Source: an uncultured Caldimonas sp.
GTDB lineage: Bacteria; Pseudomonadota; Gammaproteobacteria; Burkholderiales; Burkholderiaceae
NCBI RefSeq assembly: GCF_946480305.1
Contig: NZ_CAMLJQ010000020.1
Span: forward strand, 8,201-72,200
Length of the DNA stretch: 64,000 nucleotides
Direction of reading: 5' to 3'
The notes beneath the pieces are model-generated. The model did not search any database and was not told the origin of the DNA. It was given only the letters and a program-made list of their open reading frames with translations. How positions within the stretch are numbered: position 1 is the first letter of the stretch; the number at the start of each line of letters is the position of its first letter. The position numbers and the translations under genes are program-made. Shown here in pieces: positions 17,733-26,651 of this stretch.

Positions 17733-18758
17733 ATGATTCATCTCGATGGTTCCCATGGCGAGGGCGGCGGCCAGATCCTGCGCACCTCGCTCGCGTTGTC
17801 GGTGCTGACCGGCCGGCCGATCCGCATCGACAACATCCGCGCGCGCCGGCCCAAGCCGGGTTTGATGCGCCAGCACCTCGTGTGCGTGCAGGCCGCGGCC
17901 GAGATCAGCGGGGCACGCACCGAGGGCGCCGAGCTGCACTCGACCTCGCTGACGTTCGAGCCGCAGGCCGTGCGTGCCGGGCGCTACCGCTTTGCCGTGT
18001 CCAGCGCGGGCAGCTGCACGTTGGTGCTGCAGACCGTGCTGCCGCCGCTGCTGCATGCCGCCGAAGCGAGCACCATCGAGCTGGCCGGCGGCACGCACAA
18101 TCCGATGGCACCGCCGTACCACTTTCTGGAACGGGCGTACGCGCCGCTCGTGCGCCGTCTCGGCGGCGACCTGCGCCTGAGCCTCAAGCGCCACGGCTTC
18201 TACCCGGCTGGTGGTGGCGAGGTCGAGGCCATCATTCACCCGGTGCCCGCTGGAGACTGGCAGCATCTGGCGCTCGAATCGCGCGGCGCATTGGTCGAGG
18301 CCTATGCCGAGGCGCTGGTCGCCGGCGTGCCGCGTACCGTGGCGCAACGCGAGCTGGACACGCTCGGTGCCGCGCTGGGCTGGAGCGGCGATCAGCTGCG
18401 CACGGCGCCGTTGCGCCAGAACGAGGGACCCGGCAATGCGTTGCTGGCGACGCTCGCGTACGAGCATGTGACCGAGGTGTTCACAGAGTTCGGTGACCGC
18501 CAGGTGTCGGCCGAGCAGGTGGCGCATCGGCTGGCGAAGGAGGTTCGCGCGTACCAGGCGAGCGAGGCCGCAGTCGGCCCGCACCTGTGCGACCAGTTGG
18601 CGCTGCTGATCGCACTCGCCGGCAAAGGCTCGTTCACCGCGAGCGAGATCACTGAGCACGCACGTACGAATTTCCTGGTGATTCAGAAGTTCTTGCCGGT
18701 GCGCTTCGACGTCGAGCCATCGCCAGCGGGCTGGCGGGTCACGGTGACGGGCTTGTGA
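17733..18758 (+). CDS. rtcA: RNA 3'-terminal phosphate cyclase RtcA
   Basis: RtcA converts RNA 3'-phosphates (or 2'-phosphates) to 2',3'-cyclic phosphates using ATP, making ends that RtcB can use. The 341-residue protein opens with the family hallmark DGSHGEGGGQILRTSLALS. Other family segments are FAVSSAGSCTLVLQT and the adenylylated histidine context VGPHLCDQLALL (His about 284; His309 in E. coli). It is the last gene of the operon. No U-tract terminator is visible on this strand downstream; the strong hairpin at 18869-18928 is oriented as a terminator for the opposite strand. Confidence 0.96.
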   Translation: MIHLDGSHGEGGGQILRTSLALSVLTGRPIRIDNIRARRPKPGLMRQHLVCVQAAAEISGARTEGAELHSTSLTFEPQAVRAGRYRFAVSSAGSCTLVLQTVLPPLLHAAEASTIELAGGTHNPMAPPYHFLERAYAPLVRRLGGDLRLSLKRHGFYPAGGGEVEAIIHPVPAGDWQHLALESRGALVEAYAEALVAGVPRTVAQRELDTLGAALGWSGDQLRTAPLRQNEGPGNALLATLAYEHVTEVFTEFGDRQVSAEQVAHRLAKEVRAYQASEAAVGPHLCDQLALLIALAGKGSFTASEITEHARTNFLVIQKFLPVRFDVEPSPAGWRVTVTGL

Positions 18759-18859
18759 CGCTCGATGGCGGGTTGCTCGAAGCGTCCCTTGGATGAGACG
18801 TGAGACATCTCATGCGCTCGCTCGGGCCCTGAAAAACGGCCCACGTGCGGTTGGCAGAC

Positions 18860-18928
18860 AAAAAGAAAGCAGCTCCCGGTAAATGTTGCCGGCGGTACTG
18901 AAAGAACCGCCGCGCAACCGGGAGCTGC
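18860..18928 (-). terminator. Strong intrinsic terminator reading leftward
   Basis: A 12-bp stem pairs 18869-18880 with 18917-18928, and a 6-bp inner stem (GGCGGT 18891-18896, ACCGCC 18906-18911) caps it. On the minus strand the stem is followed by CTTTCTTTTTG. On the plus strand there is no U tract after it. It marks the end of a minus-strand transcript, not of rtcA. Confidence 0.7.
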
Positions 18929-19030
18929 GTTGTACAAAAGGCACCCCGAACCGATACGCCCAAGCTAGGTGAGGGAGGGTCGGAGAGGGAGGAGCGAACC
19001 GGTGTTAGCTCGGGGCGCCGTAAACCACTG
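18860..19030 (-). ncRNA. Predicted sigma54-dependent small RNA downstream of rtcA
   Basis: The predicted start (19030) is 12 nt past a sigma54-type promoter, and the end is the U tract of the terminator, giving about 171 nt. GGCGCCCCGA near the 5' end (19019-19010) pairs over 10 bp, with one G-U, with UCGGGGUGCC (18949-18940). The enclosed region contains CUCCUCCCUCUCC and CCCUCCCUC (between 18994 and 18971), which are anti-Shine-Dalgarno-like tracts. No open frame of note exists. Function is unknown; targeting of ribosome-binding sites is an inference. Confidence 0.45.
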
Positions 19031-19040
19031 AACTACCTAA

Positions 19041-19056
19041 AGCAACCCCTGTGCCT
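19041..19056 (-). promoter_or_regulatory. Sigma54 (-24/-12) promoter, leftward, between rtcA and hyi
   Basis: On the minus strand the sequence is AGGCACAGGGGTTGCT. It has GG at 19055-19054 and GC at 19043-19042 with ten bases between, and TTGCT in the -12 element. It differs from TGGCACG-N4-TTGCW at only two specified positions. It points at the predicted small RNA and its terminator. Confidence 0.55.
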
Positions 19057-19126
19057 ACTTTTGCCAGGGGGCGGACGGGACATGCAGTACGCTGCCGGCT
19101 GATTCAAGAACCGCTCGACGATCCAC

Positions 19127-19921
19127 ATGCCTCGCTTTGCTGCCAACCTGTCGATGCTCTATGCGGAGCACGAGTTCCTCGACCGTTTTGCTGCTGCGGC
19201 GCGAGATGATTTTCGCGCGGTGGAGTTTCTTTTCCCCTACGAGTATTCGGTGTCGTTGTTGCGCGACCGGCTCACGGCCCACGGCTTGACGCAGGTGTTG
19301 TTCAATGCGCCGCCGGGCGATTGGGCTGCCGGCGAACGGGGCCTGGCCTGCCTGCCGGGGCGCGAGGCGGAATTCCGCGCGGGCATCGAGCGGGCGCTCG
19401 ACTATGCGCACGGGCTGCAGTGCGAGCGCGTGCACGTGATGGCCGGCATCGTGCCGGCGGGGTGCGAGCGCGCCGAGGTTCAATCGCTGTACGTCGACAA
19501 CCTCGCATGGGCGGCGGCCCATGCGCAAACGGCGAACGTGCAGATCACGATCGAGCCGATCAACCTGCGCGACATGCCGGGATACTTCCTGAACCGGCAG
19601 GACCATGCGCACGAGATCCTCGACCTGGTCGGCGCGCCGAACCTGAAGGTGCAGATGGACCTGTACCACTGCCAGATCGTGGAGGGGGACGTGGCGATGA
19701 AGCTGCGGCGCTACCTGCCGACCGGACGCGTCGCGCACCTGCAGATCGCGGGGGTGCCGCAGCGGCATGAGCCGGACGTGGGTGAGCTGCACTACCCCTA
19801 TCTGTTCGATGTGATCGACGAATTGGGCTACGACGGGTGGGTGGGGTGCGAGTACCGGCCGGCGCGAGGGGGCGAGCCGGGGGGGACGAGCGTTGGTTTG
19901 AGGTGGCGGGCGGGACGGTAG
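19127..19921 (+). CDS. hyi: Hydroxypyruvate isomerase
   Basis: Hyi interconverts hydroxypyruvate and tartronate semialdehyde in glyoxylate metabolism. This 264-residue TIM barrel starts [21 protein letters not shown]. It carries metal and substrate residues in ITIEPIN (Glu), QMDLYHCQ (Asp, His) and [10 protein letters not shown] (Glu). The final 20 residues are unusually Arg/Gly-rich (GGEPGG insertion) compared with the usual tail, so the very C-terminus may be altered. It is monocistronic here, not in a gcl-hyi-glxR cluster. A long perfect inverted repeat lies just downstream. Confidence 0.9.
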   Translation: MPRFAANLSMLYAEHEFLDRFAAAARDDFRAVEFLFPYEYSVSLLRDRLTAHGLTQVLFNAPPGDWAAGERGLACLPGREAEFRAGIERALDYAHGLQCERVHVMAGIVPAGCERAEVQSLYVDNLAWAAAHAQTANVQITIEPINLRDMPGYFLNRQDHAHEILDLVGAPNLKVQMDLYHCQIVEGDVAMKLRRYLPTGRVAHLQIAGVPQRHEPDVGELHYPYLFDVIDELGYDGWVGCEYRPARGGEPGGTSVGLRWRAGR

Positions 19922-19944
19922 GGCATCGTGGCATCGGCGCGGGC

Positions 19945-20041
19945 GGACGGCAGGGCGCGCAGTCGCAGGACTGTCCCCCGGCGCCGGCCGGGCGGCCGCC
20001 GCCTCCTCCTTTACGTCCTGCGACTGCGCGCCCTGCCGTCC
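19945..20041. repeat. Perfect 27-bp inverted repeat with 43-nt spacer
   Basis: The left arm 19945-19971 (beginning GGACGGCAGGG) is the exact reverse complement of the right arm 20015-20041. The spacer is a very GC-rich stretch containing GGCGCCGGCC. It lies between hyi and the lipase gene, both rightward. No U tract follows on either side, so it is not a typical intrinsic terminator. It could be a cruciform, an mRNA-stabilising hairpin, or a palindromic mobile remnant. Confidence 0.9.
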
Positions 20042-20106
20042 TTGGTGACCGTGGTTAGGGTGGAACCCCTGGTTCCGTACGGTCGTGCTCTCTACACTGC
20101 GCGCTC

Positions 20107-20970
20107 ATGAATCCGCTCGCCGTCACACCTGACTCCACGCTTGGCCAGCTCACGGTGGCCGATGGGACGCAACTCACGCTGCGGCTCTGGCCGGCACCTG
20201 AAGGACCAACGCGTGCGACAGTGCTGATCGTGCATGGGCTGGGAGAGCACAGCGGTCGTTATGAGCATGTCGCGCAGCGACTGCGACAGTGGGGCTTCGC
20301 GGTGGCGAGCTACGACCATCGAGGCCACGGGCGCTCGCAAGGCGCGCGCGGGGCGCTGAATCAGCCGGACGATCTGCTCACCGACCTCGCGGCGGTGATC
20401 GACCACCTGCGGGCGCAGGGCGCCGGGCCGCTGGTGCTGCTCGGGCACAGCATGGGCGGGCTGGTGGTGGGCCGTTTCGTGGCCGAGGCGCTGCGCGCGG
20501 TCGACGCACTGGCGATGTCGTCGCCGGCACTCGATGCGGGGTTGTCGACCCTCAACCGCGGCCTGCTGGCCGCTTCGCACGCGCTGGCGCCCAACCTGCA
20601 GGTGCCCAACGGGCTGAACCCGAAGTTCGTCTCGCACGACGAGGCGGTGGTGCAGGCCTATGTGGCCGATCCGCTGGTACACGACAAGGTCACCGCGAAG
20701 CTCGTTCGCTTCATCGTCGACGGTGGGTTGTACGTGCGCGAGCGCGCGGCGCAATGGACCGTGCCGACGTTGCTGATGTGGGCCGGCGACGACCGGCTCG
20801 TCGCGCCGGCCGGCAGCGCGGAGTTTGCCGAGCGGGCGCCGAAGGAGGTGGCCCATTGCCACCGCTTCGGCCACATGTTCCACGAGATCTTCAACGAGCC
20901 CGACAACGAAGCCGTGTTCGACGTGCTGCAGCCCTGGCTCGACCAGCGCTTTGCGCGTCAGGCGCACTGA
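20107..20970 (+). CDS. Alpha/beta hydrolase, monoacylglycerol lipase/lysophospholipase type
   Basis: This 287-residue hydrolase belongs to the serine aminopeptidase S33/monoglyceride lipase group. It has HGLGEHSGRYEH (oxyanion loop), YDHRGHGRS, and the nucleophile elbow GHSMGG (Ser about 120). The acid residue is in WAGDDRLV, and the histidine is in the FGHMFHEIFNE segment. No signal peptide, so it is probably cytosolic. It starts a co-directional set with an M20 peptidase (84 bases downstream) and an FAH-family enzyme. The natural ester substrate is not evident. Confidence 0.85.
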   Translation: MNPLAVTPDSTLGQLTVADGTQLTLRLWPAPEGPTRATVLIVHGLGEHSGRYEHVAQRLRQWGFAVASYDHRGHGRSQGARGALNQPDDLLTDLAAVIDHLRAQGAGPLVLLGHSMGGLVVGRFVAEALRAVDALAMSSPALDAGLSTLNRGLLAASHALAPNLQVPNGLNPKFVSHDEAVVQAYVADPLVHDKVTAKLVRFIVDGGLYVRERAAQWTVPTLLMWAGDDRLVAPAGSAEFAERAPKEVAHCHRFGHMFHEIFNEPDNEAVFDVLQPWLDQRFARQAH

Positions 20971-21054
20971 CGACGCGGCCTTGGCGCCACCTGGCGCGCA
21001 CGCTGTCGGGCGGCGGCCTACACTCGTTGCTCCCCCTCCTGCCAGGAGCACGCC

Positions 21055-22530
<1,476 letters not shown>

Positions 22531-22537
22531 CGACCGC

Positions 22538-23422
22538 ATGAAGCTGCTGCGCTACGGCCCTCGCGGCCAGGAACGACCCGCATTGATCGACGACGCCGGC
22601 AGGCTGCGCGACCTCACCGGCGTGATCGCCGACATCACGCCGGAGACGCTGACACCCCGCGGCCTGGACGCCCTGCGTGCGCTCGACACGGCCTACCTGC
22701 CGCTGGTGGGCGAGCCGGGCCGCATCGCGCCACCGTGGAGCGGCATGGGCAAGTTCGTCTGCGTGGGCCTGAACTACGCCGACCATGCGGCCGAAGCGGG
22801 GCTGGCGGTGCCGAAGGAGCCGGTGCTGTTCATGAAGGCTACCAGCGCGGTGATCGGCGCGAACGATCCGGTCGTGCTGCCGCAAGGCTCGGTGAAGGGC
22901 GACTGGGAGGTCGAGCTGGGCGTGGTGATCGGCCAGCGGGCGCGCTACGTGAGTGAGGCCGAGGCGCTGCAGCATGTGGCCGGCTATTGCGTCGTCAATG
23001 ACGTCTCGGAGCGCGAGTTCCAGATCGAGCGCGGCGGCCAGTGGGACAAGGGCAAGGGCTGCGACACCTTCGGACCGGTGGGTCCGTGGCTGGTGACGGC
23101 CGACGAGGTGCCCGACCCGCAGGCGCTGGCGCTGTGGCTGGACCTCAACGGCGAACGCCGGCAAAGCGGCAGCACGCGCACGATGGTGTTCGGCGTGGCG
23201 CAGCTGGTGAGCTACATCAGCCGCTTCATGACGCTGTACCCCGGCGACCTCATCAGCACCGGCACGCCGCCCGGCGTGGGCATGGGCTGCAAGCCGCAGC
23301 CGCGCTACCTGCGGCCGGGCGACGTGATGCGCCTGGGGATCGCCGGCCTCGGCGAGCAGCTCCAGCGTGTGTCCGCGTGGGACCCGCAGCTGATCGACGA
23401 GCCGCCGGTGCGGCCCTGGTGA
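22538..23422 (+). CDS. Fumarylacetoacetate hydrolase family protein
   Basis: This protein of 294 residues has an N-terminal cap (1-70) and a C-terminal FAH domain. Family motifs include FVCVGLNYADHAAEAG, KGDWEVELGVVIG (metal-binding Glu), NDVSEREFQ and KGCDTFGPVGPWLV, and the substrate loop ISTGTPPGVGMG. Members hydrolyse, decarboxylate or hydrate 2-oxo acids from aromatic or sugar-acid breakdown; the exact reaction cannot be assigned. It follows the M20 peptidase by 7 bases. The next gene (MFS) is convergent. Confidence 0.88.
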   Translation: MKLLRYGPRGQERPALIDDAGRLRDLTGVIADITPETLTPRGLDALRALDTAYLPLVGEPGRIAPPWSGMGKFVCVGLNYADHAAEAGLAVPKEPVLFMKATSAVIGANDPVVLPQGSVKGDWEVELGVVIGQRARYVSEAEALQHVAGYCVVNDVSEREFQIERGGQWDKGKGCDTFGPVGPWLVTADEVPDPQALALWLDLNGERRQSGSTRTMVFGVAQLVSYISRFMTLYPGDLISTGTPPGVGMGCKPQPRYLRPGDVMRLGIAGLGEQLQRVSAWDPQLIDEPPVRPW

Positions 23423-23440
23423 GCCGGGCCGCGCAGGGCC

Positions 23441-24613
23441 TCACACCGCGACCGGTGTGCGGCGTCGCTGCACCGCGAGCCAAGCGATCGCGGCGGTGAT
23501 CAGCGCGATCGGCAGCAGCGACCCCCAGTTCAGCAACTCCCAACCCTGCGTCGTGATCAACGCGCCGGAGGCAAACGAGGTCACCGCAGTGGTCGTATAG
23601 ACCCAGAAGTCCATTGCCGCCTGCGCGGTGGTCTTTTCCTCCGGCCGGTAGGCCTCGGTCAGCAGCGTGGTGCCGCCCACGTAGAGAAAATTCCAACCCA
23701 CGCCGAGCAGCAGCAGCGCGGCCAGGAACTGCATCAGATCCACGCCCGACAGCGCCACCGCGATGCAGGCGAGGTTGAGCACCACACCGGCCGCCATCAC
23801 CGGCAGCACGCCGAAGCGCTTGATCAGGTGCCCGGTGAAGAAGCTGGGCACGAACATGCCGAGCACATGCCATTCGATGACCAGTGCGGTGCTCTCGAAC
23901 GGGTGCTTGCATTGCGCCATCGCGATCGGCGTGGCCGACATCAGCAGGTTCATCACGCCGAAGCCGAGCGCGGCGGCGGCCACCGCGACGATGAACACCG
24001 GCTGCCGCACGATTTCGCGCAGCGGCCGGCCGGGGTGGGCCGGATCGGGCTTGGGCAGCGCGGGGAACTCGATGAAGCTCAGCACCGCGAGCGACAGCAG
24101 CGCGACGACCGCCAGCGCCGCGTAGGCGCCGGCGAAGGGCACCGCCAGCCAGTCCTTGGTGCGGGTGGCGAGGTTGGGCCCGACCACCGCGCCGAGGATG
24201 CCGCCGGCCAGCACGAGCGAGATGGCCTTTTCCTTGAACGACGGCGCCACGAGTTCGACGGCCGCGAAGCGGTAGAGCGCCGCGTTGGCGTTGTAGTAGC
24301 CGGCCAGCGCCGTGGCACCCACCAGCAGCCAGAAGTTGCTGGCTGCCGCGGCAGTGGCGCACAACGCGGCGGTCAGCACGGCCACCACCAGGCCGAGCTG
24401 GAACGAGCGCTTGCGGCCCCAGGCGCGCTGCGTGCGCGCGACGAGCCCGGTGGCGAGTGCACTGCCGACCACATAGCCGGTGACCGGCAGCGTGGCCATC
24501 CACATCGTCGGGGCCAGGGCCAGTCCCACCAGCCCGTTGATGGCGATGAAGGTGACGTTGTTCGTCATGAAAAGGCCGCTGCACAGAGTCAGCAGCCAGA
24601 CGTTGCGGTTCAT
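23441..24613 (-). CDS. Major facilitator superfamily transporter
   Basis: The 390-residue inner-membrane protein has about 12 hydrophobic helices. Its MFS motif-A-like loop after helix 2 reads TGLVARTQRAWGRKRS. Start chosen at MNRNVWLLTLCSGLFMTNN (ATG 24613) with a GGAGG-like site upstream; 12 upstream residues of the longer frame do not look coding. Substrate is unknown. The cytoplasmic centre is short, so it is probably a drug/metabolite exporter or sugar-type carrier. It is convergent with the FAH gene, and rsmE lies upstream on the same strand. Confidence 0.85.
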   Translation of the reverse strand: MNRNVWLLTLCSGLFMTNNVTFIAINGLVGLALAPTMWMATLPVTGYVVGSALATGLVARTQRAWGRKRSFQLGLVVAVLTAALCATAAAASNFWLLVGATALAGYYNANAALYRFAAVELVAPSFKEKAISLVLAGGILGAVVGPNLATRTKDWLAVPFAGAYAALAVVALLSLAVLSFIEFPALPKPDPAHPGRPLREIVRQPVFIVAVAAAALGFGVMNLLMSATPIAMAQCKHPFESTALVIEWHVLGMFVPSFFTGHLIKRFGVLPVMAAGVVLNLACIAVALSGVDLMQFLAALLLLGVGWNFLYVGGTTLLTEAYRPEEKTTAQAAMDFWVYTTTAVTSFASGALITTQGWELLNWGSLLPIALITAAIAWLAVQRRRTPVAV

Positions 24614-24664
24614 GCTCGCCTCCCGGATGAGGCATGCAGTGTGGCGCAAGTAGTCAGGTCGTGC

Positions 24665-25390
24665 TCAGCGCAGGCCAAGCAGTGCAAGCGCCGCCAGCGG
24701 AGCGGTCTCGGCACGCAGCACCCGGGGCCCCAGGCTCGCGGCGTGGAAGCCGGCCTGCCGCGCGAGCGCTTCTTCGGCCTCCGACAAACCACCTTCCGGC
24801 CCGCTGAGGAAGATCGCCTCGCCGGCGACGGGCAGCGAGGCGAGGGGTAGGGCGTCCTGAAGGCTCAGCACCGCACGCAGGCCAGTGCCGGCGGGCAGGC
24901 TGCTGCACCAGTCGCGCAGTGCGCGCACGGGTGCGACCGCCGGCACCCGCGTGCGCCCGCTCTGCTCGCTGGCAGCGATGGCCACGCCCGCCCAGTGCGC
25001 CACCTTCTTGTCGGCCCGCTCTCCGGCCAGTCGCAGCACCGAGCGCTCGCAGACCAGCGGCTGGATCGTCGCGACGCCCAGCTCGGTGGCTTTCTCGACC
25101 AGCCAGTCCATCCGCTCATTGGCCGGCATGCCGACGGCGAGCGTGACCGCGACAGGCAATTCGCGATCGACCGGCTCATGCTGCAGCACTTCGACGTCGA
25201 CCTCGCTGCGGCCCATGCGGGACACGCGCGCGCTCCACTGGCCGCCGTCGCCGTTGAACAGCGTCACCGCGTCGCCAGGCTGCAGGCGCAGCACCTGCGC
25301 ATGGCGCGAAGGCCCCGGTGGCAGGGTCATCGTATGGCTGGCAGCCAGGGGAGCGGGGACGTACAGGCGAGGGGCGGATCGGGTCGACAT
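24665..25390 (-). CDS. rsmE: 16S rRNA (uracil-1498-N3)-methyltransferase
   Basis: RsmE methylates U1498 of 16S rRNA in the 30S decoding region using SAM. The 241-residue protein has the N-terminal PUA-like domain (RHAQVLRLQPGDAVTLFNGDGG). Its C-terminal SPOUT knot contains MDWLVEKATELGV, the KVAHWAGVAIAASEQSGR segment and FLSGPEGGLSEAEE. The final knot is in LGPRVLRAETAPLAALALL. It is divergent from the HEAT-repeat glycosylase gene. Confidence 0.95.
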   Translation of the reverse strand: MSTRSAPRLYVPAPLAASHTMTLPPGPSRHAQVLRLQPGDAVTLFNGDGGQWSARVSRMGRSEVDVEVLQHEPVDRELPVAVTLAVGMPANERMDWLVEKATELGVATIQPLVCERSVLRLAGERADKKVAHWAGVAIAASEQSGRTRVPAVAPVRALRDWCSSLPAGTGLRAVLSLQDALPLASLPVAGEAIFLSGPEGGLSEAEEALARQAGFHAASLGPRVLRAETAPLAALALLGLR

Positions 25391-25517
25391 GGCGCGAGTG
25401 TGCCTCAGCCCCAGGGGCGTTCGCAGCGGTTGGGCACCCTGCCGGCCCCCTCCTTCCTGACGTGCGCTGTCAGGAGCGCTGCGCTACGCTGCCGGCATTT
25501 CCCACTTGCCAGGCCCC

Positions 25518-26651
25518 ATGAGCGACACCCCTGCCGCGCCCTTGCTGAAAGACGGCTTCAATGCTGCCACCGTGCGTTGGATCGCAGCTGGCGTCGGGGC
25601 CGCGCTCCCCCGCTTCGCAGGTGAGCGCTTCGTCGCGCAATGCCTCGAAGGCTTCGACGCCTTGAGCCTGATGGAGCGGGTGGCGCGCGTCTCGCAGGTC
25701 CTGTGCGCGCACTTGCCGGCATCGTTCGAGCAGGCCGTGTCGGTGCTGCTGCGGGCGATGGGCGAGCCAGGAGCGCCCTCGCGTGACGTGCAGGGTATCG
25801 CGGTGTTCCGATATGCGCCGTTTCTGCAGTTCGTTGCCGACGCCGGCATCGAGCAACCGGAGCGCGCGCTCGATGCGCTCGAATGGATGACCCGTCACTT
25901 CAGCGGCGAGTTTGCGATCCGGCCCTTTTTGCAGCGCCATCCGCAACTCACGCTCGAGCGCATGCAGCGCTGGTGCACCCATCCCGATGCGCGCGTGCGA
26001 CGCCTGGCGAGCGAAGGGGCGCGGCCGCTGCTGCCGTGGGCGCGGCGCGTGTCGCATCTCGTCGACGACCCCGCGCTCACGGTGCCGTTGATCGACGCGC
26101 TGGCGGGCGATGCCGACGAGGTGGTGCGCCGATCGGCGGCGAATCACCTGAACGACCTCAGCCGGCTCGACCCGGCGTTGGCCATCGAGGTGGCGCGGCG
26201 ATGGTTGGCCCGGGGGTTGATCGACGGCGAGCGCACCGTGAACCGCGGCTTGCGCACGCTGATCAAGCAAGGGCATGAGGAGGCGATGGCCATGCTCGGC
26301 TTCGCGGCCGACGCGGCCTTCGTGCTGCAGGGGCTCAAGCTGGACCGCAAGCGGGTGCCGATCGGCGGCAAGCTGGCGGTCCGTTTCGCGCTGCGCCGCG
26401 ATGACGGGCGAGGTGCCGCAGCCTGCGTCGATTACGCGGTCTGTTATGCCAGCGCCAACGGCCGCCCTCGACGCAAGGTGTTCAAGGGCGAAGTGCGGCA
26501 GGTGCAGCCGGGCCGCGTGGAGGCGTTCGAGCTGGTGCGCGACTTTGTCGTGCGCACCACGCGCCGGCTGTACCCGGGAGCGCACCGGGTGGAGATCCTC
26601 GTCAACGGCCGCGTGCTGGGTGGGGCCGACTTTCAGTTGACGGAGAGATAG
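25518..26651 (+). CDS. AlkC-like DNA alkylation repair protein (HEAT-like repeats plus C-terminal Ig-like domain)
   Basis: The protein (377 residues) is built of helical HEAT-like repeats to about residue 265 (for example HPDARVRRLASEGARPLLPW and DADEVVRRSAANHLNDLSR). A beta-rich C-terminal domain with an immunoglobulin-like look follows (KLAVRFALRR to GADFQLTER). This two-part layout is that of AlkC, a glycosylase for 3-methyl- or 3-ethyladenine/cytosine lesions. AlkD lacks the C-terminal domain. Substrate choice cannot be proven here. Its 3' end overlaps that of the convergent GH13 gene by 19 bases. Confidence 0.8.
   Translation: MSDTPAAPLLKDGFNAATVRWIAAGVGAALPRFAGERFVAQCLEGFDALSLMERVARVSQVLCAHLPASFEQAVSVLLRAMGEPGAPSRDVQGIAVFRYAPFLQFVADAGIEQPERALDALEWMTRHFSGEFAIRPFLQRHPQLTLERMQRWCTHPDARVRRLASEGARPLLPWARRVSHLVDDPALTVPLIDALAGDADEVVRRSAANHLNDLSRLDPALAIEVARRWLARGLIDGERTVNRGLRTLIKQGHEEAMAMLGFAADAAFVLQGLKLDRKRVPIGGKLAVRFALRRDDGRGAAACVDYAVCYASANGRPRRKVFKGEVRQVQPGRVEAFELVRDFVVRTTRRLYPGAHRVEILVNGRVLGGADFQLTER

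Noticed and set aside
18985..19046. Minus-strand stretch that reads like a tRNA (TAGTTCAGTGG followed later by GGTTCGCTCC)
   Set aside because: No D, anticodon or acceptor stem pairs in tRNA register, and much of it overlaps the sigma54 promoter and start of the predicted small RNA, so the resemblance is treated as chance.
23442..23459. CACACCG-CGAC-CGGTGTG hairpin at the MFS/FAH convergent junction as a terminator
   Set aside because: The stem is 7 bp, it begins within the MFS stop codon and has no U tract on either strand; too weak to call.
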